Source: Bacteroidota bacterium (GTDB taxonomy: Bacteria; Bacteroidota; Bacteroidia; B-17B0; Aurantibacillaceae). Taken from it: a DNA stretch of 64,000 bases. The stretch covers positions 23,520 to 87,519 of the forward strand of contig JAAFIL010000003.1 of the NCBI GenBank assembly GCA_013297775.1, read 5' to 3'. Both the position numbers and the translations under genes were made by a program. Of the stretch, positions 16,857 to 25,467 are shown one piece after another (the first letter of the stretch is position 1; every line of letters begins with the position of its first letter). The notes beneath the pieces are model-generated. The model worked only from the letters and a program-made list of their open reading frames with translations, ran no database searches and was not told where the DNA came from.

Positions 16857-17519
16857 ATGGAAACTAAAAAACAAATTACAGTATTAATAGCCGACGATCA
16901 TAAAATGATGTTAGATGGTTTACGATCGCTACTCAACCAAGAAAAAGATATACACATTGTTGGCGAAGCCATGAATGGAAATCAGGTAATGGATATTTTA
17001 GCATTTAACCAAGTAGATATTGCCATACTCGATATTAGTATGCCCGATATGGATGGTTACGATACCGTTATTAACATGCGTAAAAAATACCCGCAAGTAA
17101 AAGTCTTAGTGTTAAGTTTACACAAAGATGAACGACACGTAGGTAAATTAGTGAAAAGTGGCGTAGCGGGCTATATTGTTAAAGAAAGAGGAAGTGAAGA
17201 ATTGGTAAATGCCATTCGCACCATTGCTAATGGTAAAGAATATTTTGATAAAGAAGTAATGGAAATAAGCCTAAGGGCTTTAAAAAATAAAAGTACAACA
17301 GGCGATACCATTGTAAAATTTACACCTCGCGAATTAGAAGTATTAGATTTAATTGCCGAGGGTTTAAGCAGTAAAGAAATTGGAAATATTCTACATATAG
17401 CCGAAAGTACCGTAGAAACCAATCGTAAAAACTTACTTGCTAAACTCGATTTACCCAACTCTAAACACCTCTTAAAATATGCCATCGAACAAGGGTATGG
17501 CAAATCGCGTTTAAAATAA
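16857..17519 (+). CDS. LuxR/NarL-family response regulator
   Basis: The 220-residue protein has a receiver domain with the acidic pair DD at 13-14, phosphoacceptor D59 (IAILDISMPDMDGY) and K near 108 in the GVAGYIVKERG region, then a GerE-type HTH (FTPRELEVLDLIAEGLSSKE, about 155-215). It is the cognate regulator of the kinase encoded 3 bases upstream. Because matching inverted repeats lie before both caspase genes that flank this pair, it probably controls both; direct binding is inference. Confidence 0.95.
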   Translation: METKKQITVLIADDHKMMLDGLRSLLNQEKDIHIVGEAMNGNQVMDILAFNQVDIAILDISMPDMDGYDTVINMRKKYPQVKVLVLSLHKDERHVGKLVKSGVAGYIVKERGSEELVNAIRTIANGKEYFDKEVMEISLRALKNKSTTGDTIVKFTPRELEVLDLIAEGLSSKEIGNILHIAESTVETNRKNLLAKLDLPNSKHLLKYAIEQGYGKSRLK

Positions 17520-17611
17520 ATTACCTTTTAGACAATACCTTTTTCATTTTTATAGAGTTGATAAGCCTCTCAAAAAAGAGCTACACTTGCTATGACCTAT
17601 ATGAATGAATA

Positions 17612-17649
17612 CCTCCCCACTAGTAGGGATAAAAAAATCAGGTTTTCAA
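17612..17649 (+). promoter_or_regulatory. Putative operator upstream of caspase gene 2
   Basis: TCCC-N8-GGGATA (17614-17631; the left arm is CCTCCC) followed after ten bases by GTTTTCAA (17642-17649) repeats the arrangement found at 13509-13545, including the same 8-base spacer and the A-rich stretch between. The two sites lie on either side of the two-component genes. Confidence 0.6.
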
Positions 17650-17697
17650 CTAGTTAAAATCATTAAAACCAATGATAAAGATGCTAATCGCTTCACC

Positions 17698-17705
17698 TAA
17701 TTTTG
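17698..17705 (+). promoter_or_regulatory. -7 box of caspase gene 2
   Basis: TAATTTTG fits TAnnTTTG. No TTG is present at the -33 distance. It starts 66 bases after the operator, against 43 at the first caspase gene, a difference of about two helical turns. Confidence 0.4.
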
Positions 17706-17787
17706 TAAGCATCAAACATTCACAAAAACAAATTCACAAAAAAGAAATAAACTTCTCCAATTGACCTATCACTCTAAACTAAATAAA

Positions 17788-18759
17788 ATGAGAAAAGCTG
17801 TTGTAATAGGAATAAATGAGTACCCTAAAAACCCCTTGAGTGCCTGTGTAAACGATGCACAAGCCATAGGGAAACTGCTTGAAAAAAATGGAGATGGAAG
17901 TCCTAATTTTGACGTATCGGTTTATACAGATATTAAAACAAAATCAGAATTAACGCAACTAATACTAGACTTATTTAATGAAGCCAATGAGATTTCACTT
18001 TTATATTTTGCTGGACACGGTGCAAAAAATGAGTTAGATACTTATATTGTAACACCCGATGCCGAGTACTTAAACCTAGGTCTTTCTTCGACCGAGTTAT
18101 TAAAAATAGCGAATAAGAGTAAAAGTAAAAATAGAATTATACTATTAGATTGTTGCAACTCGGGCGGTATTGGCACCACTAATATTTTGGGCGATAACCT
18201 TAGTATCATTAGTTCGGGACTAACATTTTTAACCGCTAGTAAATCAGATGAAAGTGCTAAAGAAACGATTAATGGACATGGTGTATTTACTAACTTACTG
18301 TTGCAAGCCTTAGAGGGTGGAGCCGCTGATATAGGCGGGAACATAACCCCTGGAGGTGTATATGCGTACATTGATCAAGCGTTAGGTAAACAAGAGCAAC
18401 GACCTGTTTTTAGAGCCGACATAACAGAATTTATTTCACTCCGAAAAATAAATCCACAGGTTGATTTAGAAACGCTCAAAAAAATTATCGCCTACTTTCC
18501 ACAAGAAAATTTTGCGTATCCGCTTGATCCATCTTACGAATTTACGAATAACCCAACTATTAAACACGAAATAAAAGAACCTTATGCTTCAGATGTAAAT
18601 GTAGAAGTTCTAAAAAATTTACAAAAGTACTACAGCGTTGGTTTGGTAATACCCGAAGATGAATCCAATTTATACTCGTCCGCAATGAAATCGAAACGTT
18701 GCCAACTCACACATTTAGGTAAACATTACTGGCACCTCATTAAAAAAAATAAACTCTAA
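17788..18759 (+). CDS. Caspase-family (C14) protease 2 with C-terminal extension
   Basis: The ATG at 17788 gives 323 residues beginning MRKAVVIGINEYP, the normal start of the caspase fold; the in-frame TTG at 17761 only adds unrelated residues. The catalytic His lies in LLYFAGHGAK (H77) and the Cys in ILLDCCNSGG (C123). After about residue 225 there is an extension ending in YYSVGLVIPEDESNLYSSAM and LTHLGKHYWHLIKKN, which I have seen attached to caspase-like domains in other Bacteroidota but cannot name. It differs clearly from caspase 1. It begins the second transcription unit, with an operator and a -7 box upstream. Confidence 0.88.
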   Translation: MRKAVVIGINEYPKNPLSACVNDAQAIGKLLEKNGDGSPNFDVSVYTDIKTKSELTQLILDLFNEANEISLLYFAGHGAKNELDTYIVTPDAEYLNLGLSSTELLKIANKSKSKNRIILLDCCNSGGIGTTNILGDNLSIISSGLTFLTASKSDESAKETINGHGVFTNLLLQALEGGAADIGGNITPGGVYAYIDQALGKQEQRPVFRADITEFISLRKINPQVDLETLKKIIAYFPQENFAYPLDPSYEFTNNPTIKHEIKEPYASDVNVEVLKNLQKYYSVGLVIPEDESNLYSSAMKSKRCQLTHLGKHYWHLIKKNKL

Positions 18760-18978
18760 AATGTATATGAAAAAAATAATCAAAACTAAAGCCATCCTAA
18801 ACAAAAAATACTCTGAAAACAATAGCTGAAACGTTACCAGAAAACTAAGTATAAACTTAACCTACATCAAAAATAAAACGATACATAGTAAAGCTAAAGT
18901 AATGGAAAGGTTTAATTCGATACGCTTAAACGAAAGGATGCTTAATAAACTTTTCAACTTAAACTATACAATTATAAA

Positions 18979-19974
18979 ATGCTAGAAAACTTTTTACATA
19001 GCGATCGGTTAGCAACCTTGCCCGAGTTCAACTATCTTTTAAATACACTCTTCAAAGAGACATTTAAAATCGCAGAAACAGAACTTCAAGCGCATTGTAA
19101 AAATTTCTCGCTTAATTTTGCCTACGCCTTCGAAAACACATTACATTACTTAATAGCTATTGACGTACTCGAAAAAAATTCGCAAAATCAAATTTCAAAA
19201 AGATTAACGAATACGTCCACTTCAACCAGTAATCCCAAGCATTTATCGCATCACTTACTCAATAAAACCATTACCTATTTAGCTAAAGAAAATTTGCTAA
19301 ATAACTTACCCATTGAAAGCGTTAGTAAAAATGAAAATGGCAGCAATGACCTTCGTTTAAATACCGAACATCAATATTACTTATTTATTAAATCGCTTTT
19401 GCTTAATCTTAATTTAGCCACACCTCATAAAACTCAAAACACTATGCTTATACTCCCTAACCTTAATAAAATGCTTCTACTTAATAAAATCAATAAAGAA
19501 AAAAATAAAGCAGCCAATAAAACAAAACGAAATAAATCAAATCCTAAGAAAAAATTTTTTGTGTCTTATGCAAGTCCAGATCTGGACTATAAAAACGAAT
19601 TAAAAAAGCACTTCAAAGTATTGATTGATAAAAACTTGATGGAGTACTGGGATGGGAAAGCCATTTTACCTGGTGAAGCATGGGATGAGAAAATAAAAGA
19701 ACACTTAGAAAAAGCCGACGTTATACTCCTATTGATAAGTGTTGATTTTCTAAACTCAGAATACATCAATAATGTAGAACTTAAACGTGCCATGGAAAGG
19801 TATCAAAACGGAGAGGTTACCATTATTCCCATTCTTGTAAGAACTTGCGATTTTGAAAGTCATTACCTAAATAACCTCCACGCTTTACCCGAAGGTAAGA
19901 AGCCTATTGATACATGGCCGAATAAAGACGAAGCATACGTTAACATCATTAACCATATAAAAACAATCCTTTAA
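18979..19974 (+). CDS. TIR-domain protein with unknown N-terminal domain
   Basis: Residues 191-300 form a TIR domain: KKFFVSYASPDLDYKNELKK strand and helix, MEYWDGKAILPGEAWDEKI loop, VILLLISVDFLNSEYINN and the conserved Glu in NVELKRAME (E267), the position of the NADase glutamate in catalytic TIRs. Residues 1-150 are mostly helical and unrecognised; a Lys/Asn-rich linker (165-190) joins the two. Bacterial TIR proteins with this Glu typically deplete NAD+ or make cyclic ADP-ribose signals in defence. The gene follows caspase 2 by 219 bases and heads a closely packed run of genes. Its Asn/Lys-rich, AT-rich coding sequence stands out slightly. Confidence 0.85.
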   Translation: MLENFLHSDRLATLPEFNYLLNTLFKETFKIAETELQAHCKNFSLNFAYAFENTLHYLIAIDVLEKNSQNQISKRLTNTSTSTSNPKHLSHHLLNKTITYLAKENLLNNLPIESVSKNENGSNDLRLNTEHQYYLFIKSLLLNLNLATPHKTQNTMLILPNLNKMLLLNKINKEKNKAANKTKRNKSNPKKKFFVSYASPDLDYKNELKKHFKVLIDKNLMEYWDGKAILPGEAWDEKIKEHLEKADVILLLISVDFLNSEYINNVELKRAMERYQNGEVTIIPILVRTCDFESHYLNNLHALPEGKKPIDTWPNKDEAYVNIINHIKTIL

Positions 19975-19984
19975 TTTTTTTAAA

Positions 19985-20605
19985 ATGTTGAGCAATTGGA
20001 TTCATAAACAAATCATCAAAAGTATTATACTATGGGATTGGTTGGTAATAGCACTTACAAAACGCCAACTACAACTTACTACCTTCACATTAAAAGAATC
20101 GTTTATTCGTTCGGGAGCCAACTACACTGTGTGTTGGCGCGTGAAAGGTTGTTATAAAATTATAGTAAACGAAACTACTATCTTAACGGGGCGTAGTGCG
20201 CAATTGGTACTAAAACATCAAGCGAAAAACACGCATTTAACTATTCATTTTTTTGGGATTAAAAATACCGTTAAAAAAACCATTCCACTTCCAATACTCG
20301 AACTTAGTAACGAAACTAATTTTACTTACAAAGATAAAATTTTGAAACCCGTTAATACCCTGCTTCCAAAACTTAATAGCAACGCCCTGCCAAATCGTTT
20401 AAATTTCATAACACCATTGGCAACCATTAAACTACAAAAGCAACTAACCATTCAACTACCGATTCTACAAACGATTCAACTGCCGCTTTACAATCCTATC
20501 CGTAATACGCCCACAACTTCAAATCTTTACTACTATAAAAAAACAATGTTGCCATCATCAAATACAAATTATCAAAATAATCTAGCCATACAACTCAATA
20601 ACTAA
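19985..20605 (+). CDS. Unknown protein, probable beta-sandwich N-terminal part
   Basis: The 206-residue protein is not recognised. Residues 30-105 (FIRSGANYTVCWRVKGCYKI, TILTGRSAQLVLKHQAKNTH, LTIHFFGIKNTVKKTI) read like an Ig-like beta-sandwich with the W-x-V-x-G pattern. The remainder is low in complexity, rich in Leu, Asn, Thr and Pro, and probably flexible. A hydrophobic N-terminal patch (IIKSIILWDWLVIAL) could bind a membrane but is not a clean signal. It begins 10 bases after the TIR gene and ends 18 before the DUF4407 gene, so it belongs to the same operon. Confidence 0.65.
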   Translation: MLSNWIHKQIIKSIILWDWLVIALTKRQLQLTTFTLKESFIRSGANYTVCWRVKGCYKIIVNETTILTGRSAQLVLKHQAKNTHLTIHFFGIKNTVKKTIPLPILELSNETNFTYKDKILKPVNTLLPKLNSNALPNRLNFITPLATIKLQKQLTIQLPILQTIQLPLYNPIRNTPTTSNLYYYKKTMLPSSNTNYQNNLAIQLNN

Positions 20606-20623
20606 AAAATAAATCCCCACCCC

Positions 20624-21844
20624 ATGAAAAGAAATTTTTACGAAACACCTACACCCTCTGTCATTATGCGCTTCTTTTGGAAAGCTGCTGGTGCCGACCG
20701 TTATATCTTAGAGCGGGTAACCTACTCTGACCAAATTAAATACATGTGTTTAGGAGGTATTATTTTTGCAACGGGTCTAATGGCGGCCTTAGCTGGTGGA
20801 TACGCCTTTTATACCATCTTTGAACCCAAAGGCTCTTCGCTCGATACACAACTTCACATTCCTACTTGCTTGTTATCCATTGTATTTGGGCTGTTTTGGG
20901 GTGGAATGATTTTTAACCTCGACCGATTTATCATATCAAGTACTGGCAAAGGCGATGGCACCGAAGCCATTACTTGGAACGAATTAAAAACAGCTCTCCC
21001 GCGTTTACTAATGGGGGCTATCATTGCTTTAACCATTTCTAAACCTGTAGAAATACGCATGTTTAAATCGGAGATTGACGTAGAATTACACAACGCACAA
21101 ATGCAAAAACAATCCGAATACTTAGGACGGATAGATTCGATTTATGCTGGACGTATCGAAAACGAAAAACAAAAAGTACTGAAATGGGAAAAAGAAATTA
21201 GACAACGTCAAGAAGAATATACCAATCTACAAGCATTGTATAATAAAGAAATGGCGGGGCAAAACGGCGGCGATAGAGGCGAAGGACCACAAGCAAAAAA
21301 AATCGAAATCCAATTAAAGAAATTAGAAGCCGAAGTAAAAGCAATTGAAACGCGTAACCTGCCATTGATTAATGAAAGCTATGCCAACCTTAAAAAATTT
21401 GAAACCAATAAACAAAACGAAATTCAAAATAGTGAATTAGTAGCAGGTGGCTTAGATGGCTTGCTCGAACGTATCAAACTAGCGCATCAAATTTCAGGTC
21501 CTTGGATTTCGCTTTTTATAACTCTACTATTTATGGCCATTGAACTAACACCGATGTTCTTTAAACTAATGCTTACCAAAACACCTTACGATTATTTAGA
21601 AGAAAATATTAAAGAGTTAATGAAAGCCGAAGAAGGTATTTTAATAGAGTATAATTTTTACCAAGATAAAAATGGTCAACAAAAAGATGCCGTCATTCAC
21701 ATTGCCAAAGAAAAATTGAGTGCAGAGCAAAAGGCCATTCTAAAAGCTGAAAAGGAGTTAACCGAGTATGCGATTGATAAATATACCGAACAACTTAAAC
21801 AAAAAATAAATACAAGTCCCGACTCATACATTCAATCGAACTAA
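20624..21844 (+). CDS. DUF4407 membrane protein
   Basis: The 406 residues match the DUF4407 plan: a leading WKAAGADRYILERVTYSDQI segment, two membrane helices (about 40-65 and 80-100), GGMIFNLDRFIISS, a third helix near 125-140, a long charged coiled-coil region (about 145-280) and a final helix (about 290-310, GPWISLFITLLFMAIELTPM) with a cytoplasmic tail. The function of the family is unknown; its topology resembles a membrane sensor or scaffold. It sits in the TIR-linked run and is followed after 7 bases by a second protein with the same plan. Confidence 0.85.
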   Translation: MKRNFYETPTPSVIMRFFWKAAGADRYILERVTYSDQIKYMCLGGIIFATGLMAALAGGYAFYTIFEPKGSSLDTQLHIPTCLLSIVFGLFWGGMIFNLDRFIISSTGKGDGTEAITWNELKTALPRLLMGAIIALTISKPVEIRMFKSEIDVELHNAQMQKQSEYLGRIDSIYAGRIENEKQKVLKWEKEIRQRQEEYTNLQALYNKEMAGQNGGDRGEGPQAKKIEIQLKKLEAEVKAIETRNLPLINESYANLKKFETNKQNEIQNSELVAGGLDGLLERIKLAHQISGPWISLFITLLFMAIELTPMFFKLMLTKTPYDYLEENIKELMKAEEGILIEYNFYQDKNGQQKDAVIHIAKEKLSAEQKAILKAEKELTEYAIDKYTEQLKQKINTSPDSYIQSN

Positions 21845-21851
21845 TAGATAG

Positions 21852-22766
21852 ATGAACGTTTCCTACTTATATAAATTAACTGGCTTAGATATACAATTAA
21901 TTAAGCGATGCAACAGCGATGCAGCTCACAAACTATTACCTATTACAATAGCAATTCCTTTAGTATTTACCATTTACCTCATTAGTTTCCTACTTGCGTT
22001 TAGCCAATTACTGCGCTACTCCATTAGCAGTATTTTAGCTGCACTCTTAATGAGTTTTATCTTCACAAATATATATCGCTTCTTATTACTTATTTTACTT
22101 TCAACCAAAACAAATCATCACAAAATAAAACAACAACAAATCGTTATTACATTTATAGCCGTTGCCATCTTAGCCTTCATAGCCAGCTTACCCATTGCCG
22201 TTTCATTATACAATACCACCTTACAAACCGATGTAAACGTATATAAACAGCAATTAGGCGCACAGCAGACACAAACCATTAGCTATAACTACCATCAACA
22301 AACTCAAAAACTAAAATACCTTTTCAAAACTACGCATGATGTAGATAGCTTTCAAAACATTCAAAATGCGAAACAAGCACAGGCCCTTGCAAATATGACT
22401 AAACTTGTTAATCAATCAAACTATTATCTAAAGCGAATCCATTTACTTTCGTCAAAACATCCGTTTAGCTTTTCAATTTTCTTACTTGGCCTTTTAGTGT
22501 TCATGCGCCCTGTCTATTCTATTATCAAATTAAACGCACACCCTTATTTTAATCACAAACACCACTTAGAACATCGGCTCATAACCTTAAATTACTACGC
22601 CTTCCTAAAAAAATATTCACGGGCATTTAAAACACACTATGGCAAAGAAATTAGCTATTACGAGTCATACAGTAACCCACCGTATAATACTTTAAGAAAA
22701 GAAGACACACGATCTTTTGAACCCGCCGAAGTACTCTTAAAAAACCTATACTATGGCCACACATAA
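21852..22766 (+). CDS. DUF4407-like membrane protein, divergent
   Basis: The 304-residue protein has the same order of parts as the gene before it: a short cytoplasmic start (LTGLDIQLIKRCNSDAAHKL), two membrane helices (about 30-55 and 58-83), a third (95-117), an extracytoplasmic Gln-rich helical region (about 120-200) and a fourth helix (205-222, FSFSIFLLGLLVFMRPVYSI). Sequence similarity to DUF4407 is weak by eye. It probably partners the upstream protein. Its end overlaps the next gene by 14 bases. Confidence 0.7.
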   Translation: MNVSYLYKLTGLDIQLIKRCNSDAAHKLLPITIAIPLVFTIYLISFLLAFSQLLRYSISSILAALLMSFIFTNIYRFLLLILLSTKTNHHKIKQQQIVITFIAVAILAFIASLPIAVSLYNTTLQTDVNVYKQQLGAQQTQTISYNYHQQTQKLKYLFKTTHDVDSFQNIQNAKQAQALANMTKLVNQSNYYLKRIHLLSSKHPFSFSIFLLGLLVFMRPVYSIIKLNAHPYFNHKHHLEHRLITLNYYAFLKKYSRAFKTHYGKEISYYESYSNPPYNTLRKEDTRSFEPAEVLLKNLYYGHT

Positions 22767-24141
22767 ATACAACATCGAACATATCGAAAAACGGACGTAT
22801 TTAAAAGGTCGCTTTAAAGGTAAATATAGCGGTTCGATAGATACCTTTAAATCGGATGCCAAAACTGAACACTATTATGATTTAGTAATTACAGAAGGCG
22901 AAATTTTTACCACGCAAGATTCCATTAAAACTTGGCCCAATGAAACGGGCTTTCGCGAATTTGAAAACAGTACTACCCTTCAGTTAAAACCTCCTGGTGA
23001 ATTAAAAGTAAGCCTTCGCTACTTAGATGATACGGAACGCTATTTTAAAATTTCGATGAACGAATTAAAATTAGTGAACTGCATACTTAGTAAACAAGTT
23101 TATACTAAAGATGAAGTTCTCGGTTACATCGAAGGCGATGTATCGGGCTACATCCTTCATCAAGAGAGTGTTATTAATGAAATAGAATCAACTCCGCCGC
23201 ATCAAAGCGAAATACCAACAGAACCTCCTATTACCAAAGCAAAGAAAATAATTACCACGACTCCTCCTAAAAAAAAGCATTCACGGTTAACCCCAGCCAT
23301 ACTGCTAAGAGGTAGTTTAGGTTTATTGATTTTGATAGTATCTATACTTCAATTATTAAGAAGTGGTATCCATTGGTTACCACTTGCCTTGTGTTTTATT
23401 GCCTTTTGTATGCTTTTACCCTTTGCGTTACACTCCTTGTTTTCGAGTGTATTTAAACATGCTTTAAGTAATAGATGGAAACGCATCTTATATGTTTTGC
23501 TGCCTTTAATCCTATTAGCGGTCTTAGTAATTTACTATACAAGCTATGTACTAAAAAAAGAATGGATAGCTACTAACGAATCCTTAGAGCAGAAAAAAGA
23601 AAAAGAAATAGCCCAACAGAAACGTTTAGACTCGCTGCATTATTACCTAGGAGAAAGTAAAAAATTATATGAAGTTGATTCGATACAAGCCGCACTCGCT
23701 ATGTTGCAAAAGGCTCAAGGCTTTGCAGAAACGCAGGATATATCTAAAATAAATGCCCACGCAAATACCATAGACTCTAGTGTAGCCAAGCGTTTTTTAA
23801 GTAAAAAGAATTATGAACAGGCCTTAAACTTTTATAATAAATTAATACAACGTGAAGCGAACCAAGCCATTTACCTTTACGATAGAGCCTTATGTTATAT
23901 TAAAACTGGAGACCGTAAAGCCGCAGTTGCCGATCTTAAAATAGCCATAACCCAAGGAAATAAAGTTGCTGAAAAACTTTATAACAAAATAAATCCTGAA
24001 AAAAAACGCTTAATAGGATACATTACACGTTGCTGCGATGGCACCGAATCGAGTGCCAAAGGACGTGGTGCTTGCTCGCATCACGGTGGTGTATGCGACT
24101 GGAATGAACCCGTTTACGAAACCTACCGCGAATTTGATTAA
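22753..24141 (+). CDS. Multi-domain membrane protein: N-terminal unknown, TPR, C-terminal GxCSxHGGV module
   Basis: The 462 residues comprise an unrecognised soluble beta-rich N-terminus (1-140), a Pro/Lys-rich linker, three hydrophobic segments (about 190-215, 217-235, 247-268), a coiled stretch, TPR-like helices (about 295-415) and a C-terminal Cys-rich module: RCCDGTESSAKGRGACSHHG and then GVCDWNEP. That module resembles DUF3761 (C-DGT-S...G-CS-HGGV). The same module forms the mature part of the small lipoprotein at 25250. The gene overlaps the upstream one by 14 bases, implying coupled translation. Confidence 0.75.
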   Translation: MATHKYNIEHIEKRTYLKGRFKGKYSGSIDTFKSDAKTEHYYDLVITEGEIFTTQDSIKTWPNETGFREFENSTTLQLKPPGELKVSLRYLDDTERYFKISMNELKLVNCILSKQVYTKDEVLGYIEGDVSGYILHQESVINEIESTPPHQSEIPTEPPITKAKKIITTTPPKKKHSRLTPAILLRGSLGLLILIVSILQLLRSGIHWLPLALCFIAFCMLLPFALHSLFSSVFKHALSNRWKRILYVLLPLILLAVLVIYYTSYVLKKEWIATNESLEQKKEKEIAQQKRLDSLHYYLGESKKLYEVDSIQAALAMLQKAQGFAETQDISKINAHANTIDSSVAKRFLSKKNYEQALNFYNKLIQREANQAIYLYDRALCYIKTGDRKAAVADLKIAITQGNKVAEKLYNKINPEKKRLIGYITRCCDGTESSAKGRGACSHHGGVCDWNEPVYETYREFD

Positions 24142-24170
24142 CAAAATAATAACCCCTAAAAAAATAAAAC

Positions 24171-24617
24171 ATGAACAACTCACTACTATTAGAAAACGAA
24201 ACCATCCTCAACAAAACCGAAGATGACGGTGTCATTTTAACCAATTACAGAATAAGGCAAAATTTTGGAACGCAAAAGCATCCACAATTTATCTCTATTC
24301 ACCTCAAAAAAATAAGTTCCGTCGAACTGTATTACAAAGAAACGGTGCTTTGGCTCATCTTAGGAATTGTATTATTAGCCTTTGGGCTTATTACTTTTCT
24401 GTCTTATAGGGTAGAGCCTGGCGCAATAGGTATTGTTTTAGGAGGTTTGTTTCTTTTGTTATACTACTTGAGTAAACGTTACCTCATGCGCATTTGCTCC
24501 GATGGTGGCAGCCACATTGCCATTCAAATAAAAGGCATCAAAGCCGATAGAATACAAAACTTTGTCATGCAATTAGAGCAAGCTAAAAATAATCTACATC
24601 TACTTAAAAAATATTAA
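24171..24617 (+). CDS. Membrane protein with split PH-like domain
   Basis: The 148-residue protein shows an N-terminal half-PH pattern (LENETILNKTEDDGVILTNY, then FISIHLKKISSVELYYKET), two adjacent membrane helices (about 63-83 and 86-105) and a C-terminal strand-helix part ending FVMQLEQAKNN. This resembles bacterial PH-domain membrane proteins. It may recognise lipid or another protein at the membrane. It lies 29 bases after the TPR gene and 18 before a soluble PH protein. Confidence 0.7.
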   Translation: MNNSLLLENETILNKTEDDGVILTNYRIRQNFGTQKHPQFISIHLKKISSVELYYKETVLWLILGIVLLAFGLITFLSYRVEPGAIGIVLGGLFLLLYYLSKRYLMRICSDGGSHIAIQIKGIKADRIQNFVMQLEQAKNNLHLLKKY

Positions 24618-24635
24618 CCCCCTAAAAATAAAATC

Positions 24636-25013
24636 ATGAGTTTACTATCCAATTTATTAGGCAATGCTACCGAGGTTGATCGTAGCGAATTAGAAAAAGA
24701 ATTTAATGCCATTCTTTTTGAAACAGAAATTATTGAAAGTGCATTTAAAATTTTTCGCGACAAATGGGTCTTTACCAACAAACGACTCATTATGCTGGAT
24801 GTGCAAGGAATAACAGGTAGCAAAAAAGAGTACCACAGTTTACCTTATAAATCCATTACACATTTTTTAATAGAAACCGCTGGCACTTTAGACATGGATT
24901 GTGAAATCGAACTATGGGTATCGGGCTATAACAAACCATTCAAAAAAGAATTAAAAAAAGGGATTGATATTATAAAACTTCAACGCACGTTGGCCAGTTA
25001 CATTTGCCGATGA
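24636..25013 (+). CDS. Bacterial PH-domain protein (bPH_1 family)
   Basis: The 125 residues match the bPH_1 fold throughout: FNAILFETEIIESAFKIFRD, the KWVFTNKRLIMLDVQGITGS core, YHSLPYKSITHFLIETAGTL and the final helix DIIKLQRTLASYICR. Family members form rings and are found as small soluble proteins of unknown role. The gene is embedded in the TIR/caspase-linked run, directly after another PH-like protein. Confidence 0.85.
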   Translation: MSLLSNLLGNATEVDRSELEKEFNAILFETEIIESAFKIFRDKWVFTNKRLIMLDVQGITGSKKEYHSLPYKSITHFLIETAGTLDMDCEIELWVSGYNKPFKKELKKGIDIIKLQRTLASYICR

Positions 25014-25066
25014 ACACACCTTTTAAAAATGAATCACTCAACTATAACTAACCAATACCAATTACT

Positions 25067-25246
25067 ATGAAAAAAATAATTCTCTTTTTAATGCTGCTAT
25101 CGGCTAAAACGTTTTTCGGGCAAACGCATACACGCAAAACAAGAAGCGACAAAGGAAAAACACATTCACATACAACAAGCTATGAGATAAAAAAAGCCCT
25201 CCAACCAAAAACAACCAAAACAACCAAAACAACTAAAAAAAAGTAA
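25067..25246 (+). CDS. Small basic exported protein
   Basis: A short gene of 59 codons encodes a signal peptide (MKKIILFLMLLSAKTFFGQ, cleavage likely after FGQ or just before) and a 40-residue mature part rich in Lys, Thr, Arg and His with a final run of KTT repeats. No family is recognised. The next ATG follows its stop by 3 bases, so it is part of the operon. Confidence 0.6.
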   Translation: MKKIILFLMLLSAKTFFGQTHTRKTRSDKGKTHSHTTSYEIKKALQPKTTKTTKTTKKK

Positions 25247-25249
25247 CAC

Positions 25250-25447
25250 ATGAAAAAATATATTGTAATCGCTTTAGCATGCTTAAGTTTAGCATGTATC
25301 CAATGTAAAAAAAAGAAAAAAAGCTGTTCAAGTGTTAGAACGGGTGCCGTTTGTGTTGACAATACAACATCAACCGCAACGGGCAACGGTGCTTGTTCGG
25401 GACATGGCGGTGTAAAAGAATGGAAAACCCAACAAGTGTGTAATTAA
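25250..25447 (+). CDS. Small lipoprotein with DUF3761-like GxCSxHGGV module
   Basis: The 65 residues begin MKKYIVIALACLSLACIQC, a lipoprotein signal with Cys at about 16, followed by a Lys-rich spacer and VCVDNTTSTATGNGACSGHG then GVKEWK. The module has the same Cys, Gly, His-Gly-Gly-Val and Trp pattern as the C-terminus of the TPR membrane protein at 22753. The mature protein would be tethered to a membrane and consist of little but this module. Confidence 0.75.
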   Translation: MKKYIVIALACLSLACIQCKKKKKSCSSVRTGAVCVDNTTSTATGNGACSGHGGVKEWKTQQVCN

Positions 25448-25467
25448 CTCTCAAACCTTACTCGTTT

